A DNA stretch of 64,000 bases, from positions 1 through 64,000 of the forward strand of contig CAKUUX010000009.1 of assembly GCA_934693165.1 (NCBI GenBank). The letters are read 5' to 3'. The notes under the pieces are model-generated. The model did not search any database. It worked only from the letters and a program-made list of their open reading frames with translations, and was not told the DNA's origin. Of the stretch, positions 1-8,730 are shown piece by piece. This stretch comes from an uncultured Candidatus Melainabacteria bacterium (GTDB taxonomy: Bacteria > Cyanobacteriota > Vampirovibrionia > Gastranaerophilales > Gastranaerophilaceae). How positions within the stretch are numbered: the stretch's first letter is position 1; every line of letters begins with the position of its first letter. The position numbers were made by a program, and so were the translations under genes.

Positions 1-76
1 GGTTGGTTTGGAACGTTCGGACGATTTGGCACACTCGGTTGAGGTGGCATTGGTTGGTTTGGAACGTTCGGACGAT
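1..76. repeat. 26-bp direct repeat inside the N/Q/P-rich gene
   Basis: The segment starting GGTTGGTTTGGAACG occurs at 1-26 and again at 51-76. It encodes the repeated NRPNVPNQP unit on the minus strand and runs to the window edge, so more copies may lie outside. A shorter GATTAGGCAGATTTGG-type unit also occurs near 80 and near 440. Confidence 0.7.
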
Positions 77-962
77 TATTATTAGGCAGATTTGGTTGCT
101 GTGGATTTTGATTTGGCTTACCAATCTGTCCTTGTTGTCCCTGTTGAGGATTTTGAGCAGGTTTATTCAACTCACCTTTAGGTTTATTGTTTCCAACTTG
201 TTGAGGTGGGTTTTGATTATTATTATTTTTTATTTGCTCTTGCATCGTCTTATCAAAAGCTTCGCTCGGCTGTTGAGGACGATTTTGCTGAGGTTGTTTT
301 ATATCATTTTGTTCTTGTTTACCGTTTTGATTTTGATTATTTTGTTGTTGATTTTGTTGAACCTTATCGCCTGAATTATTATTTTTATCACTAGGTGGAA
401 CATAAGGAGGTTGCACCTGTGGTTGATTATTTACGTTTTGATTAGGCAGATTTGGTTGTTGAATATTATTATTCTGATTTTGTCCTTGATTTTGTTGTCC
501 TTGTTGAATCTGGTTTTGTTGATTTTGCTGAAAATTATTTCTTTGGTTTTGAAGAGCTTCTTGCAAATTCAATCTTTGCTGATTTTGTTGAATAATATTG
601 TTCAAATTATTCAACACTTGTTGATTTTGTTTTAAAGCTTCTTTCATCTGAGCTTCTGTTTTATCATTACCAAAAGTAATCAATAAATCTGTAATATTGT
701 CAGGAAGATTTAATAAGTTTTTAATATAAGTTGATCTATCAACACTTGCCAAATGATTCATTCTAACAGTTTGAGGAGTAATCATTTGTTGTTGAATATT
801 ATTAATAATATTAGAATGAACCTGTTTTACAAGATTTTGAGTTGAATTATTGCCACTTGCATCAGGATTTACAGCAGAAGACTGAACATTAATCTTAGCC
901 TGATTAATGTTCTGCCTATTAAATCTTCTCTGAAGGGCATCACGTATATTAAAATCAACCAT
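1..962 (-). CDS. N/Q/P-rich low-complexity protein, partial (C-terminus beyond window)
   Basis: The frame is open from an ATG at 962 to the left edge, giving 320 visible codons with no stop. The first 130 residues are ordinary sequence beginning MVDFNIRDALQRR. The rest is dominated by Gln, Asn and Pro, with runs such as QNQQNQ and a repeated NRPNVPNQP unit encoded by a near-identical DNA repeat at 1-26 and 51-76. There is no signal peptide or membrane segment. It starts 14 nt after the GNAT gene, so it looks like the last gene of the mnmE-rib operon. No strong Shine-Dalgarno is visible. The family is not recognised; the composition resembles prion-like or extended linker domains. Confidence 0.75.
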   Translation of the reverse strand, partial: MVDFNIRDALQRRFNRQNINQAKINVQSSAVNPDASGNNSTQNLVKQVHSNIINNIQQQMITPQTVRMNHLASVDRSTYIKNLLNLPDNITDLLITFGNDKTEAQMKEALKQNQQVLNNLNNIIQQNQQRLNLQEALQNQRNNFQQNQQNQIQQGQQNQGQNQNNNIQQPNLPNQNVNNQPQVQPPYVPPSDKNNNSGDKVQQNQQQNNQNQNGKQEQNDIKQPQQNRPQQPSEAFDKTMQEQIKNNNNQNPPQQVGNNKPKGELNKPAQNPQQGQQGQIGKPNQNPQQPNLPNNNRPNVPNQPMPPQPSVPNRPNVPNQ

Positions 963-976
963 AGTATTATTATACC

Positions 977-1975
977 CTAACGGTTAAAATGTGAAACAGG
1001 CAAATAAGATTGTGGATATGTATAATCTTCTTTAAAACCTGTATGACGATACATCTTTAAAGCAGGAATATTACTTGTTTCACTCGTTACGTTCAATTCT
1101 GTAATATTTCTTTCGCCACTCTTTGCCCAGTTTAAAATTGTTTCTGTAGTACGTTTTACTAAATGTTTTGAAATGCCTTTACCTTGATGTTCTTTTTCAA
1201 TACCTACTAGTGGAATATTTGCAATTGTGCCATTAATATTAGCTAAACAAATACCACAAGGTCTTTTATTGCAAAGCAAAATAAAACTTGCATCTCTTAA
1301 AAAGTCACCATAAACATTTTGAACAATCTTATCTAAAATATCTCTCGTACCGTCCATAGATTTATATCTTGGATCAAATAACGCATCCGAAGCTGTTTTA
1401 AATGTAGAATTAATAATTCTTACGGCATCTTCAAAATACACGTCATCCCATTTTACAATAGAATAACAATCTTCTAATTCAGATAAATTCATTGAATGCA
1501 AAATGTTTTCAGAAGTTTGAGTATTAAACAAAAATCTCAAAACAGCTAATCCAACAAATTTAAAACCAAAGTGAGAAATATCACACGCAAAACTTGCTTG
1601 AGGGCCTAACATTGGATAACAAACAACTTTATCTTTTCTTTCTTTCTTTGTAACTTCTAAGAATTTTTCTACTAAAACTTTTCTTTTATTAACTACATCT
1701 TCTTCACCCAAGCAGTGAATTAAATTTAATTCAACAGCCTCAGAAATTGCAGAAGTATAAACCAAGAATGCAGTTGGAATATCATGTTCCAACAAAACAA
1801 TACATTTTATATAATTTTTATCAACAGCATCTAAAAACTCTTCGTATTCCAAAGGTTTTAGTTCAAACATATAGTCTGAAATAGCTTTACTTTTAAAATC
1901 ATTGTAAACGCCTTGAAAAATTTTATATAAATTATTTGTTAGTAATTGTGCTTTATATTTTTGTTCTTCTGTCAT
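977..1975 (-). CDS. GNAT-family N-acetyltransferase
   Basis: The 332-residue protein has a C-terminal GNAT fold. The acetyl-CoA pyrophosphate-binding motif EHQGKGIS lies near residues 262-269 and the following SNIPALKMYRHTGF block near 301-314. The N-terminal half is weakly similar in layout and may be a second, degenerate GNAT domain. It should transfer an acyl group from acyl-CoA to an amine, but the substrate cannot be read from the sequence. The ATG has an AAGGA site upstream and lies 9 nt after the ribBA stop. Co-transcription with riboflavin genes does not by itself show a role in flavin metabolism. Confidence 0.8.
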   Translation of the reverse strand: MTEEQKYKAQLLTNNLYKIFQGVYNDFKSKAISDYMFELKPLEYEEFLDAVDKNYIKCIVLLEHDIPTAFLVYTSAISEAVELNLIHCLGEEDVVNKRKVLVEKFLEVTKKERKDKVVCYPMLGPQASFACDISHFGFKFVGLAVLRFLFNTQTSENILHSMNLSELEDCYSIVKWDDVYFEDAVRIINSTFKTASDALFDPRYKSMDGTRDILDKIVQNVYGDFLRDASFILLCNKRPCGICLANINGTIANIPLVGIEKEHQGKGISKHLVKRTTETILNWAKSGERNITELNVTSETSNIPALKMYRHTGFKEDYTYPQSYLPVSHFNR

Positions 1976-1984
1976 AATTATTCC

Positions 1985-3199
1985 TTATAAATAATGATGC
2001 ATTTTTTCTTTTTTCGTATCCATATAACGCTTATTATAAGAAGTGATATATGGTTCTATCTTAATGATATCGTTGATTGTAAGACCATAACCTTTTAAAG
2101 CAATAATTTTCTTAGGATTGTTAGTTATAAGGTTAAATTTATTATACCCCAAATCTAAAATAATTTGAGCACCTACACCATAATCTCGTAAATCTGAACG
2201 AAATCCTAAAGAAATATTTGCTTCAACCGTATCTTGTCCTTCTTCTTGAAGATGATAAGCTTTTATCTTATTTACAATACCAATACCACGGCCTTCATGG
2301 TCTGTCATGTAAACAAGTGCACCATTTCCGTGCTTATCAATCATTTGTAAAGCAGAATGTAATTGAGCATTACAATCGCATTTTAAACTTCCAAAAACAT
2401 CTCCTGTCATACATTCAGAGTGAACTCTTACAATAGGTATTTTTTCTGGATTAGTATCTTTAACCAATGCAACGTATTCATGGTTATTTAAAGTATTTCT
2501 GTAACCATAAATCTTAAAATTACCAAATTGTGTAGGTAAAAAAGCTTCAGCTTCTCTAACCACAAATTTTTCTTTTTTAAGTCTATATGCAACAAGTTCT
2601 TGAACAGTAATAAATTTAATTCCGTGTTTATCGGCAAAAACTTTTAAATCATCTCTTCTTGCCATTGTTCCATCATCTTTCATGATTTCGCACATAACAC
2701 CATTTGCACTAAAACCTGCTAATCTTGCTAAATCAACTGCTGCTTCTGTATGACCAATTCTTTCTAAAACGCCACCTTCTTTTGCAATACAAGGGAACAC
2801 ATGTCCTGGACGTCTTAAATCTTCTGGTTTAGAATTTTTATCAACTGCAATCTGAATTGTCTTTGCTCTATCAAATGCAGAAATACCAGTTGTTACACCA
2901 AATTTCATAGCACCATCAATTGATTGAGAAAATGCTGTTTGCATTGATTCTGTATTTTTTGCAACCATTGGAGTAAGTTCCATTTCTTCAGCCCTTTTTT
3001 TATTTATAGCTAAACAAATCAATCCTCTACATTCAGTTGCCATAAAATTAATAATATCAGGTGTAACTCTATCTGCTGCGCAGATTACATCACCTTCGTT
3101 TTCACGGTCTTCGTCATCTGCAATAATAACTACTTTACCATCTTTTAAATCTTCTATTGCTTCTTCGATTGTATTAAAAATGTTTTCATTATTTTCCAT
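1985..3199 (-). CDS. ribBA: bifunctional 3,4-dihydroxy-2-butanone-4-phosphate synthase / GTP cyclohydrolase II
   Basis: This cytosolic enzyme of 404 residues supplies both precursors of riboflavin: DHBP from ribulose 5-phosphate and the pyrimidine precursor from GTP. The N-terminal domain (about 1-205) has DDEDRENEGD at 28-37 and RIGHTEAAVDL near 147. The C-terminal domain (about 206-404) carries the zinc ligands C263, C274 and C276 in ECMTGDVFGSLKCDC and DHEGRGIG at 300-307. Both active sites look intact and the length is normal. The start overlaps the ribE stop as TAATG, implying translational coupling. No FMN riboswitch is visible, consistent with transcription from further upstream. Confidence 0.96.
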   Translation of the reverse strand: MENNENIFNTIEEAIEDLKDGKVVIIADDEDRENEGDVICAADRVTPDIINFMATECRGLICLAINKKRAEEMELTPMVAKNTESMQTAFSQSIDGAMKFGVTTGISAFDRAKTIQIAVDKNSKPEDLRRPGHVFPCIAKEGGVLERIGHTEAAVDLARLAGFSANGVMCEIMKDDGTMARRDDLKVFADKHGIKFITVQELVAYRLKKEKFVVREAEAFLPTQFGNFKIYGYRNTLNNHEYVALVKDTNPEKIPIVRVHSECMTGDVFGSLKCDCNAQLHSALQMIDKHGNGALVYMTDHEGRGIGIVNKIKAYHLQEEGQDTVEANISLGFRSDLRDYGVGAQIILDLGYNKFNLITNNPKKIIALKGYGLTINDIIKIEPYITSYNKRYMDTKKEKMHHYL

Positions 3200-3837
3200 T
3201 ATAAAAACCCATTTTCCTCTAAGAAATTCATTGTAATCTCTTTTTTCTCTTTACCTACAACAAAATTTTCAATATATTTCGCTAAAATGTCAGTTTCTAT
3301 ATTTACAATATCATTATTTTTCAACTCTTTCAAGTTAGTATTTTCAAAAGTATGTGGAATTACAGCAACAACAAAGCTTTCAGGATTTATATCTGCAATT
3401 GTCAAACTTATACCGTTTATTGTAATAGAACCTTTTTTGACTATATACTTGCGAAATTCAGGCATAACGGCAAATTCCATATTATAAAATTCACCTAATT
3501 TTTCTTTTTTAACAAATCTTGTTGTCAAATCAACATGACCCGAAACGACATGTCCAGACAGTCTATCAGACAATTTTAAGGCTCTTTCAAGATTTACAAA
3601 ATCACCCTGTTTTAGGTCAGATAAATTTGAAACTCTCAAAGTTTCATCAGAAATATTTACCTCAAAAGTAGTATTATCAAATTTAACAACGGTTTCACAA
3701 ACACCATTTACAGCTATACTTTCGCCTAGTTCAATATCTTCCAAAACAGTTTTTGCAGATATAACTAAATCTGCGCCATGAGAAGATTTTTTAAAAGCTA
3801 CTACTTTTCCGATTTCTTCAATAATACCAGTGAACAT
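3199..3837 (-). CDS. ribE: riboflavin synthase, alpha subunit
   Basis: The 212-residue enzyme dismutates two 6,7-dimethyl-8-ribityllumazine molecules to riboflavin. It begins with the family hallmark MFTGIIEEIGKV and contains two lumazine-binding repeats, VNGVCETVV near 44 and INGISLTIAD near 141. It lies 19 nt after mnmE and overlaps ribBA by one base. The C-terminus (EKKEITMNFLEENGFL) is slightly extended. Lumazine synthase is not in this window, so the pathway is split. Confidence 0.95.
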   Translation of the reverse strand: MFTGIIEEIGKVVAFKKSSHGADLVISAKTVLEDIELGESIAVNGVCETVVKFDNTTFEVNISDETLRVSNLSDLKQGDFVNLERALKLSDRLSGHVVSGHVDLTTRFVKKEKLGEFYNMEFAVMPEFRKYIVKKGSITINGISLTIADINPESFVVAVIPHTFENTNLKELKNNDIVNIETDILAKYIENFVVGKEKKEITMNFLEENGFL

Positions 3838-3856
3838 AAGCCAATTTTAGCACGAA

Positions 3857-5191
3857 CTATTTGCCAATGCAAAAATGCTCAAAGATATTGTTCAAAATAT
3901 CATCAGTTATAACTTCACCTGTAACTTCATCCAAACTCAATAAAGCATCTTTAACATCAATAGAAATCAAGTCTTGGATTTGTCCCTCACGTGAAGCTAC
4001 AAGTGCTCTATCCAAAGCATTTTTTGCTCTTTCAAGACAATTTGTTTGTCTTGTATTAGTTACGTAATCTAGGTTTTCTGGTGAAATTTCGCAAACAATA
4101 TTTTTAATTGCTTCTCTTAATTCATCAAGTCCCTCACGAGTTTCTGCAGATAAATTAAATACGTTTTCATCTTTTTTGTTTGCTAAATCAGTCTTGTTTG
4201 CAATAACAAGATGTTTTCTACCTTCTAGCAGGTTCAAAATCATTTGGTCTTCTTCTTGGATACCTTGATTAATATCATAAACAAATATACTCAAATCAGC
4301 TTGCTCAATTGATTGTTTAGAATAATTTATACCAATTTCTTCAACCTTATCCACATTGTTTTCATCACGAATACCAGCCGTATCAATCAATGTAACAGGA
4401 ATACCTAAATCTAAAGTTTCATGCAAAACATCTCTTGTTGTACCTGCGATATTAGTAACAATCGCTCTATCAATATTCAACAATCTATTAAAAATAGAAG
4501 ATTTGCCAACATTTGGTTTACCAACAATAGCAACTTTTATACCTTGTCTTAAAATATTACTTGTGTTTGAATATCTCAAAACTTCATCAATTTCTTTTAT
4601 AATATTTTCAAAAGTTTCTATCAAAAATGAAAACTCTGGTTCGGCAACTTCTTCTGGAAAATCAATTCCTGCAATAATTCTTGAAAGAATATCGAAAACT
4701 TCTTTCTTTATTTCATAAACTTTTTCTGATAATTTACCCTTTAAATTTTTAACAGCTGTCGTAGAAAAATTATCACATTTACTATGAATTAAGTCACATA
4801 CAGCTTCTGCTTGAGATAAATCCATTTTTTTATTCAAAAAAGCTCTCTTTGTAAACTCACCACGTTCAGCCATTCTAGCACCTGTTTTTAAAACAAGATT
4901 TAGAATATTTTTAACAATATTAACACCACCATGACATTGAATTTCAATAACATCTTCACCTGTGTATGATTGAGGATTTTTGAAATAAAGAACAATAACT
5001 TCGTCAAGTTCAACTTCATCATCAATAATCCAACCGTGTGAAACTCTGTGGTTTTCTATTTTTTGACCTTTAAAAATTTTACTTATAATATCTAGGGCTT
5101 TATCACCTGAAATTCTAACAACACCGACACCACCAAAACCCATTGGTGTAGATATTGCTGCAATTGTATCAAATTCATTAATTATATTCAT
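3857..5191 (-). CDS. mnmE: tRNA uridine-5-carboxymethylaminomethyl modification GTPase
   Basis: MnmE works with MnmG to modify the wobble uridine of certain tRNAs. The 444 residues contain the N-terminal folate-binding domain, a helical domain and an inserted G domain: G1 GKPNVGKSS at 224-232, G2 TTRD near 251, G3 DTAG at 270-273, and an NKTD G4 motif. The protein ends in the essential CIGK. It heads the operon with ribE, ribBA and the GNAT gene. A terminator for the upstream gene separates it from that gene. Confidence 0.97.
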   Translation of the reverse strand: MNIINEFDTIAAISTPMGFGGVGVVRISGDKALDIISKIFKGQKIENHRVSHGWIIDDEVELDEVIVLYFKNPQSYTGEDVIEIQCHGGVNIVKNILNLVLKTGARMAERGEFTKRAFLNKKMDLSQAEAVCDLIHSKCDNFSTTAVKNLKGKLSEKVYEIKKEVFDILSRIIAGIDFPEEVAEPEFSFLIETFENIIKEIDEVLRYSNTSNILRQGIKVAIVGKPNVGKSSIFNRLLNIDRAIVTNIAGTTRDVLHETLDLGIPVTLIDTAGIRDENNVDKVEEIGINYSKQSIEQADLSIFVYDINQGIQEEDQMILNLLEGRKHLVIANKTDLANKKDENVFNLSAETREGLDELREAIKNIVCEISPENLDYVTNTRQTNCLERAKNALDRALVASREGQIQDLISIDVKDALLSLDEVTGEVITDDILNNIFEHFCIGK

Positions 5192-5206
5192 AATTACATT
5201 ATATTA

Positions 5207-5244
5207 TAAAAAAAAGTGAGAAATTTATAAAAACTTCTCACTTT
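5207..5244 (-). terminator. Rho-independent terminator after the 227-aa gene
   Basis: The arms AAAGTGAGAA (5213-5222) and TTCTCACTTT (5235-5244) pair perfectly. On the minus strand the stem is followed by a run of eight T. It ends transcription of the 5253-5936 gene before mnmE. Confidence 0.85.
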
Positions 5245-5252
5245 AAATTTCA

Positions 5253-5936
5253 TTATGCCATCAACATAGCAATTACAGCCATTGCAGCCTGTAAATTAGC
5301 CATATTGTCGTTGTTAGTTTTTGCTGTATTCATTGCATTTGTCAGATTTTGATTAAATAAGGTTGAATTATAAGAATTTCCTGCATTAGAATTTGACAAA
5401 GCAGAAGACAAATAATTCAAAGCGTTTGAATTAGCGCCACCAATCAACGAATTTAAAAGATTAATATAATTATATCTGTTTGATAATTCATTTTTATATA
5501 ACTCAGATTGCTTTGCTTGAGTATCTTGAGCAATACTAGCTAACGCACCTGCACGATAATTCTCTAGTGAGTTTAAACCCTCTAAAAATGCTGAATTATC
5601 AGTATTTCCAAATCTTGAAGCAACATTATTTGTTAAATTCTTAAGCATCGGTTGATACATTTCATTCAAAGACTGCATGGCTTTTTGTTTATAAGCTTCA
5701 ACTTGCGCCTTAATATCTTTTTTAGTGTCATTATCAAATACATTCAAATTAGGTAAATTCTGTGCCAAATTCTTTTGCGCATAATCATAAATGGACTGTT
5801 CAAATTCATCCATATTATAATTTGAATTAACCATATTTCCTTGCTTTGAAATAGTCGCTTTATTTTTTCCATTAACAGAAATAGAACCCCCAGCAAACGC
5901 AGGAGTAGCAACATTAACAGATGATGTTTTTCCCAT
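5253..5936 (-). CDS. hypothetical protein, Asn/Ser/Ala-rich, helical
   Basis: The family is not recognised. The ATG at 5936 is preferred over the upstream TTG (5957) and ATG (5954) because AAAGGAAA sits just before it. The 227-residue protein opens with a polar stretch (SSVNVATPAFAGGS). A helical centre includes RFGNTDNSAFLEGLNSLENYRAGALASIA, and the end is Asn/Ser-rich with a hydrophobic AAMAVIAMLMA terminus. The central pattern is reminiscent of some phage internal or structural proteins, but no other phage gene is nearby. It is a single-gene unit with its own terminator. Confidence 0.7.
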   Translation of the reverse strand: MGKTSSVNVATPAFAGGSISVNGKNKATISKQGNMVNSNYNMDEFEQSIYDYAQKNLAQNLPNLNVFDNDTKKDIKAQVEAYKQKAMQSLNEMYQPMLKNLTNNVASRFGNTDNSAFLEGLNSLENYRAGALASIAQDTQAKQSELYKNELSNRYNYINLLNSLIGGANSNALNYLSSALSNSNAGNSYNSTLFNQNLTNAMNTAKTNNDNMANLQAAMAVIAMLMA

Positions 5937-6069
5937 AAAAAATTTTCCTTTCATCAAGGAGAAATTTATTCAAAAAGGCTATTTAATTTATTATGACATT
6001 TTTAAAATCCAAAAACTATAAAATATATTTAATCTTTACATATTTTTTGTAAAAAAATAAAACAATAGA

Positions 6070-6103
6070 AAAGACGTCGTTGAGAAATCTCAACGACGTC
6101 TTC
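6070..6103 (-). terminator. Strong terminator after the membrane pyrophosphatase
   Basis: The 14-nt arms AGACGTCGTTGAGA (6072-6085) and TCTCAACGACGTCT (6088-6101) are perfect complements. On the minus strand a TTTT run follows. Confidence 0.9.
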
Positions 6104-6125
6104 TGATTATAAAAAACTAATTAAA

Positions 6126-8543
6126 TTAGTCTTTCTTTTCAGGAATTCTCATAGCATAGAATGTTCTCCAAACGAATGCTAATGCTATGATTAAGAATAC
6201 AACACCAACTACTGGAGCGTATTTTTGGAATGCTGGGTTGATAGCAATTTCCATTGCTAATAAACCGAACAATGTAGTGAATTTGATGATTGGGTTCATA
6301 GCTACTGAAGAAGTATCTTTGAATGGGTCACCAACTGTATCACCAACAACTGTTGCATCGTGTAATGGTGTTCCTTTTTCAGCTAAGTCAACTTCAACAA
6401 TTTTCTTAGCGTTATCCCAACATCCACCTGCGTTAGCCATGAATACTGCTTGGAATAAACCAAATACAGCAATCGCAATTAAGTAGCTTACGAAGAATGA
6501 TACTGGGTGAAGGTTTTCACCTAAAGGAGCTGATAAGAATGCTAATGCTAAAGCAAATGAGAACAATGCAATAAAGATGTTCCACATACCTTTTTGAGCA
6601 TATTGAGTACAAATCTTAACAACTTCTTTTGAGTTTGAAATATTAGCTGATTGTTCATCAGAGTCTAATTTAATATGTTGTCTGATATATTCTACTGCAG
6701 AATATGCACCAGTTGTAACTGCTTGCATAGATGCACCAGAGAACCAGTAAATAACAGCACCACCAGCGATAAAGCCAAGTAATGTGTATGGATTCAACAT
6801 ATTTAAAATCATTTCAGGTTGAATACCTAAAACGTTTTGGATAACTAAGATTAATGAGAAAATCATAGTTGTAGCACCAACAACAGCTGTACCAATTAAT
6901 ACTGGTTTAGAAGTTGCTTTGAATGTGTTACCTGCACCATCATTTTCTTCTAAGAATTTCTTAGCATTGTCAAAGTCAGGTTTGAAATTGTATTGTTTTT
7001 CAATTTCTTCGCCAACGTTTGGAATAGATTCAATCAATGATAATTCATATACTGATTGAGCATTATCTGTTACAGGACCGTAAGAGTCTACAGCGATTGT
7101 AACAGGTCCCATTCCTAAGAAACCAAATGCTACTAAACCAAATGCAAATACAGATGGATAAACCATTGTAGCTTCAGGAATAAATAAGCTTGCTGCGTAT
7201 GCTAAGCCCATTAATAATACGATAACTGCACCAATCCAGAAACCAGAGAAGTTACCTGAAACAATACCTGAAAGGATTGTTAAAGAAGCACCACCTTCAC
7301 GAGAAGCTGTTACAACTTCTTTAGTGTGTAAAGCTTGTGGAGAGGTAAATTTCTTTGTAGCTTCTGGGATTAATGCTGCACCAATAGTACCACAAGAAAT
7401 GATTGTAGATAATACTAACCATAAGTTGCCACCCATTGGAGCTAATAACATATAGCTTACGCCGTAAGTCATTACGATTGATAGGATTGATGTAATCCAT
7501 ACTAGGTTTGTTAATGGTTGTTCGAAATCGAACTTAGCAGCTTTAGCTGCATATACTTTTGTGAATAAACCGTTAACCCAATAAGCAACGATTGAAGTAA
7601 CAATCATTAAGAATCTCATTGTGAAAATCCATGCCAATAATTGACATTGGTTAACATCACCTTTAACAGCTAAAAGGATGAATGAAACAAGAGCAACACC
7701 AGTTACACCATAAGTTTCAAAACCGTCAGCTGTAGGTCCAATAGAGTCACCAGCGTTGTCACCAGTACAGTCAGCGATAACACCAGGGTTTCTTGGATCG
7801 TCTTCTTTAATACCAAATTGAATTTTCATTAAGTCTGAACCGATATCAGCAATCTTAGTGAAGATACCACCAGCCACACGAAGAGCTGAAGCACCTAAAG
7901 ATTCACCAATTGCGAAACCGATAAAGCAAGCACCTGCAATGTTACCAGGTACAAATAATAAAATTACTAGCATCAAGATTAATTCGATTGATACTAGTAC
8001 TACGCCAATTGACATACCTGCTTTTAAAGGCAAGTTCAAAATATTTAAAGGATTACCTTTTAATGCTGTAAATGCTGTTCTTGAGTTAGCTAAAGTGTTC
8101 ATTCTAATACCGAACCAAGCTACTGCATAAGAACCTAAAATACCAATTACAGAAAAAGCTAAAATGATAGCAACGCCTTGCCAACCCATTTTAGCCAAAC
8201 CACCAAAGTAAAATGCAATACATAAACCGATTAGAATTTCTAATGCGATTAAGAATTTACCTTGTTGAATTAGGTAAGTTTTACAAGTTTCAAAAATTGT
8301 GTTACCAACGTTAGCCATACATTCATGAACTTCGATTTTTTTAACTTGTGCGAATGCAATTAAACCGAAGATTAAGCCCAATACAGAAACAGCAATACCA
8401 ATTAATAGTAAAGTGTGACCTAAAGGGTAATGTTTGGCAATTTCTGGAACAACTAAATCTGCTTCACTAGCCATAGCGGGAGCAGACACTAATAACATCG
8501 AAACGATTGATGCTAAAAGATTTGTCTTAGTGTTTTTTACCAT
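6126..8543 (-). CDS. hppA: membrane-bound ion-pumping pyrophosphatase
   Basis: The 805-residue multi-pass enzyme couples PPi hydrolysis to H+ or Na+ export. The catalytic loops are present: EDDPRNPGVIADCTGDNAGDS near 255-275, GGCWDNAKK, and the late DTVGDPFKDTSS motif. The position that separates K+-dependent from K+-independent enzymes reads GNTFKA, with Lys where K+-dependent enzymes have Ala, so K+-independence is predicted. The N-terminus looks like a cleavable signal peptide (hydrophobic core, then SAPAMA), which makes it longer than many relatives. The GDNAGDSIGPTADGFE version of the first loop differs from the common DNVGDNVGD form. A GGAGA site precedes the ATG. It may act together with the PPi-dependent PFK at 61.8 kb. 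Confidence 0.95.
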   Translation of the reverse strand: MVKNTKTNLLASIVSMLLVSAPAMASEADLVVPEIAKHYPLGHTLLLIGIAVSVLGLIFGLIAFAQVKKIEVHECMANVGNTIFETCKTYLIQQGKFLIALEILIGLCIAFYFGGLAKMGWQGVAIILAFSVIGILGSYAVAWFGIRMNTLANSRTAFTALKGNPLNILNLPLKAGMSIGVVLVSIELILMLVILLFVPGNIAGACFIGFAIGESLGASALRVAGGIFTKIADIGSDLMKIQFGIKEDDPRNPGVIADCTGDNAGDSIGPTADGFETYGVTGVALVSFILLAVKGDVNQCQLLAWIFTMRFLMIVTSIVAYWVNGLFTKVYAAKAAKFDFEQPLTNLVWITSILSIVMTYGVSYMLLAPMGGNLWLVLSTIISCGTIGAALIPEATKKFTSPQALHTKEVVTASREGGASLTILSGIVSGNFSGFWIGAVIVLLMGLAYAASLFIPEATMVYPSVFAFGLVAFGFLGMGPVTIAVDSYGPVTDNAQSVYELSLIESIPNVGEEIEKQYNFKPDFDNAKKFLEENDGAGNTFKATSKPVLIGTAVVGATTMIFSLILVIQNVLGIQPEMILNMLNPYTLLGFIAGGAVIYWFSGASMQAVTTGAYSAVEYIRQHIKLDSDEQSANISNSKEVVKICTQYAQKGMWNIFIALFSFALALAFLSAPLGENLHPVSFFVSYLIAIAVFGLFQAVFMANAGGCWDNAKKIVEVDLAEKGTPLHDATVVGDTVGDPFKDTSSVAMNPIIKFTTLFGLLAMEIAINPAFQKYAPVVGVVFLIIALAFVWRTFYAMRIPEKKD

Positions 8544-8665
8544 ACGTTTCTCTCCTTAATCTAATATTTTTTATTTTTATTTAAATAAAAATAAACACTA
8601 TCTATAATACGATTATACTTTAAATAAAACAAAGAAAGACCTTTGTAAACATTTCTTAACAAAAA

Positions 8666-8697
8666 ATCAATTATTTAGATGAGATTGTTTTTATATA
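8666..8697 (+). promoter_or_regulatory. Bipartite promoter-like element, copy a
   Basis: ATCAATTA (8666-8673), 14 nt, then TTTTTATATA (8688-8697). It lies 33 nt before the ATG of the HNH-like gene. It matches the spacing of six other copies in this window, whose consensus is GGCAATTW-N14-ACTTTATATA. It is the most divergent upstream box (CAATTA conserved). Confidence 0.6.
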
Positions 8698-8730
8698 AGA
8701 GTAAGGTTTGGTTGAAGGTTTTATATTTTA

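Noticed and set aside
3..635. Long plus-strand frames in the N/Q-rich gene
   Set aside because: They are reading-frame shadows of the minus-strand N/Q/P-rich gene and consist of Leu/Ile/Trp-rich non-protein-like sequence without an SD.
3838..3856. FMN riboswitch before ribE
   Set aside because: Only 19 nt separate mnmE and ribE, with no room for the conserved FMN aptamer.
5253..5936. Prophage remnant
   Set aside because: The protein looks vaguely phage-structural, but no integrase, capsid, terminase or lysis gene is nearby.
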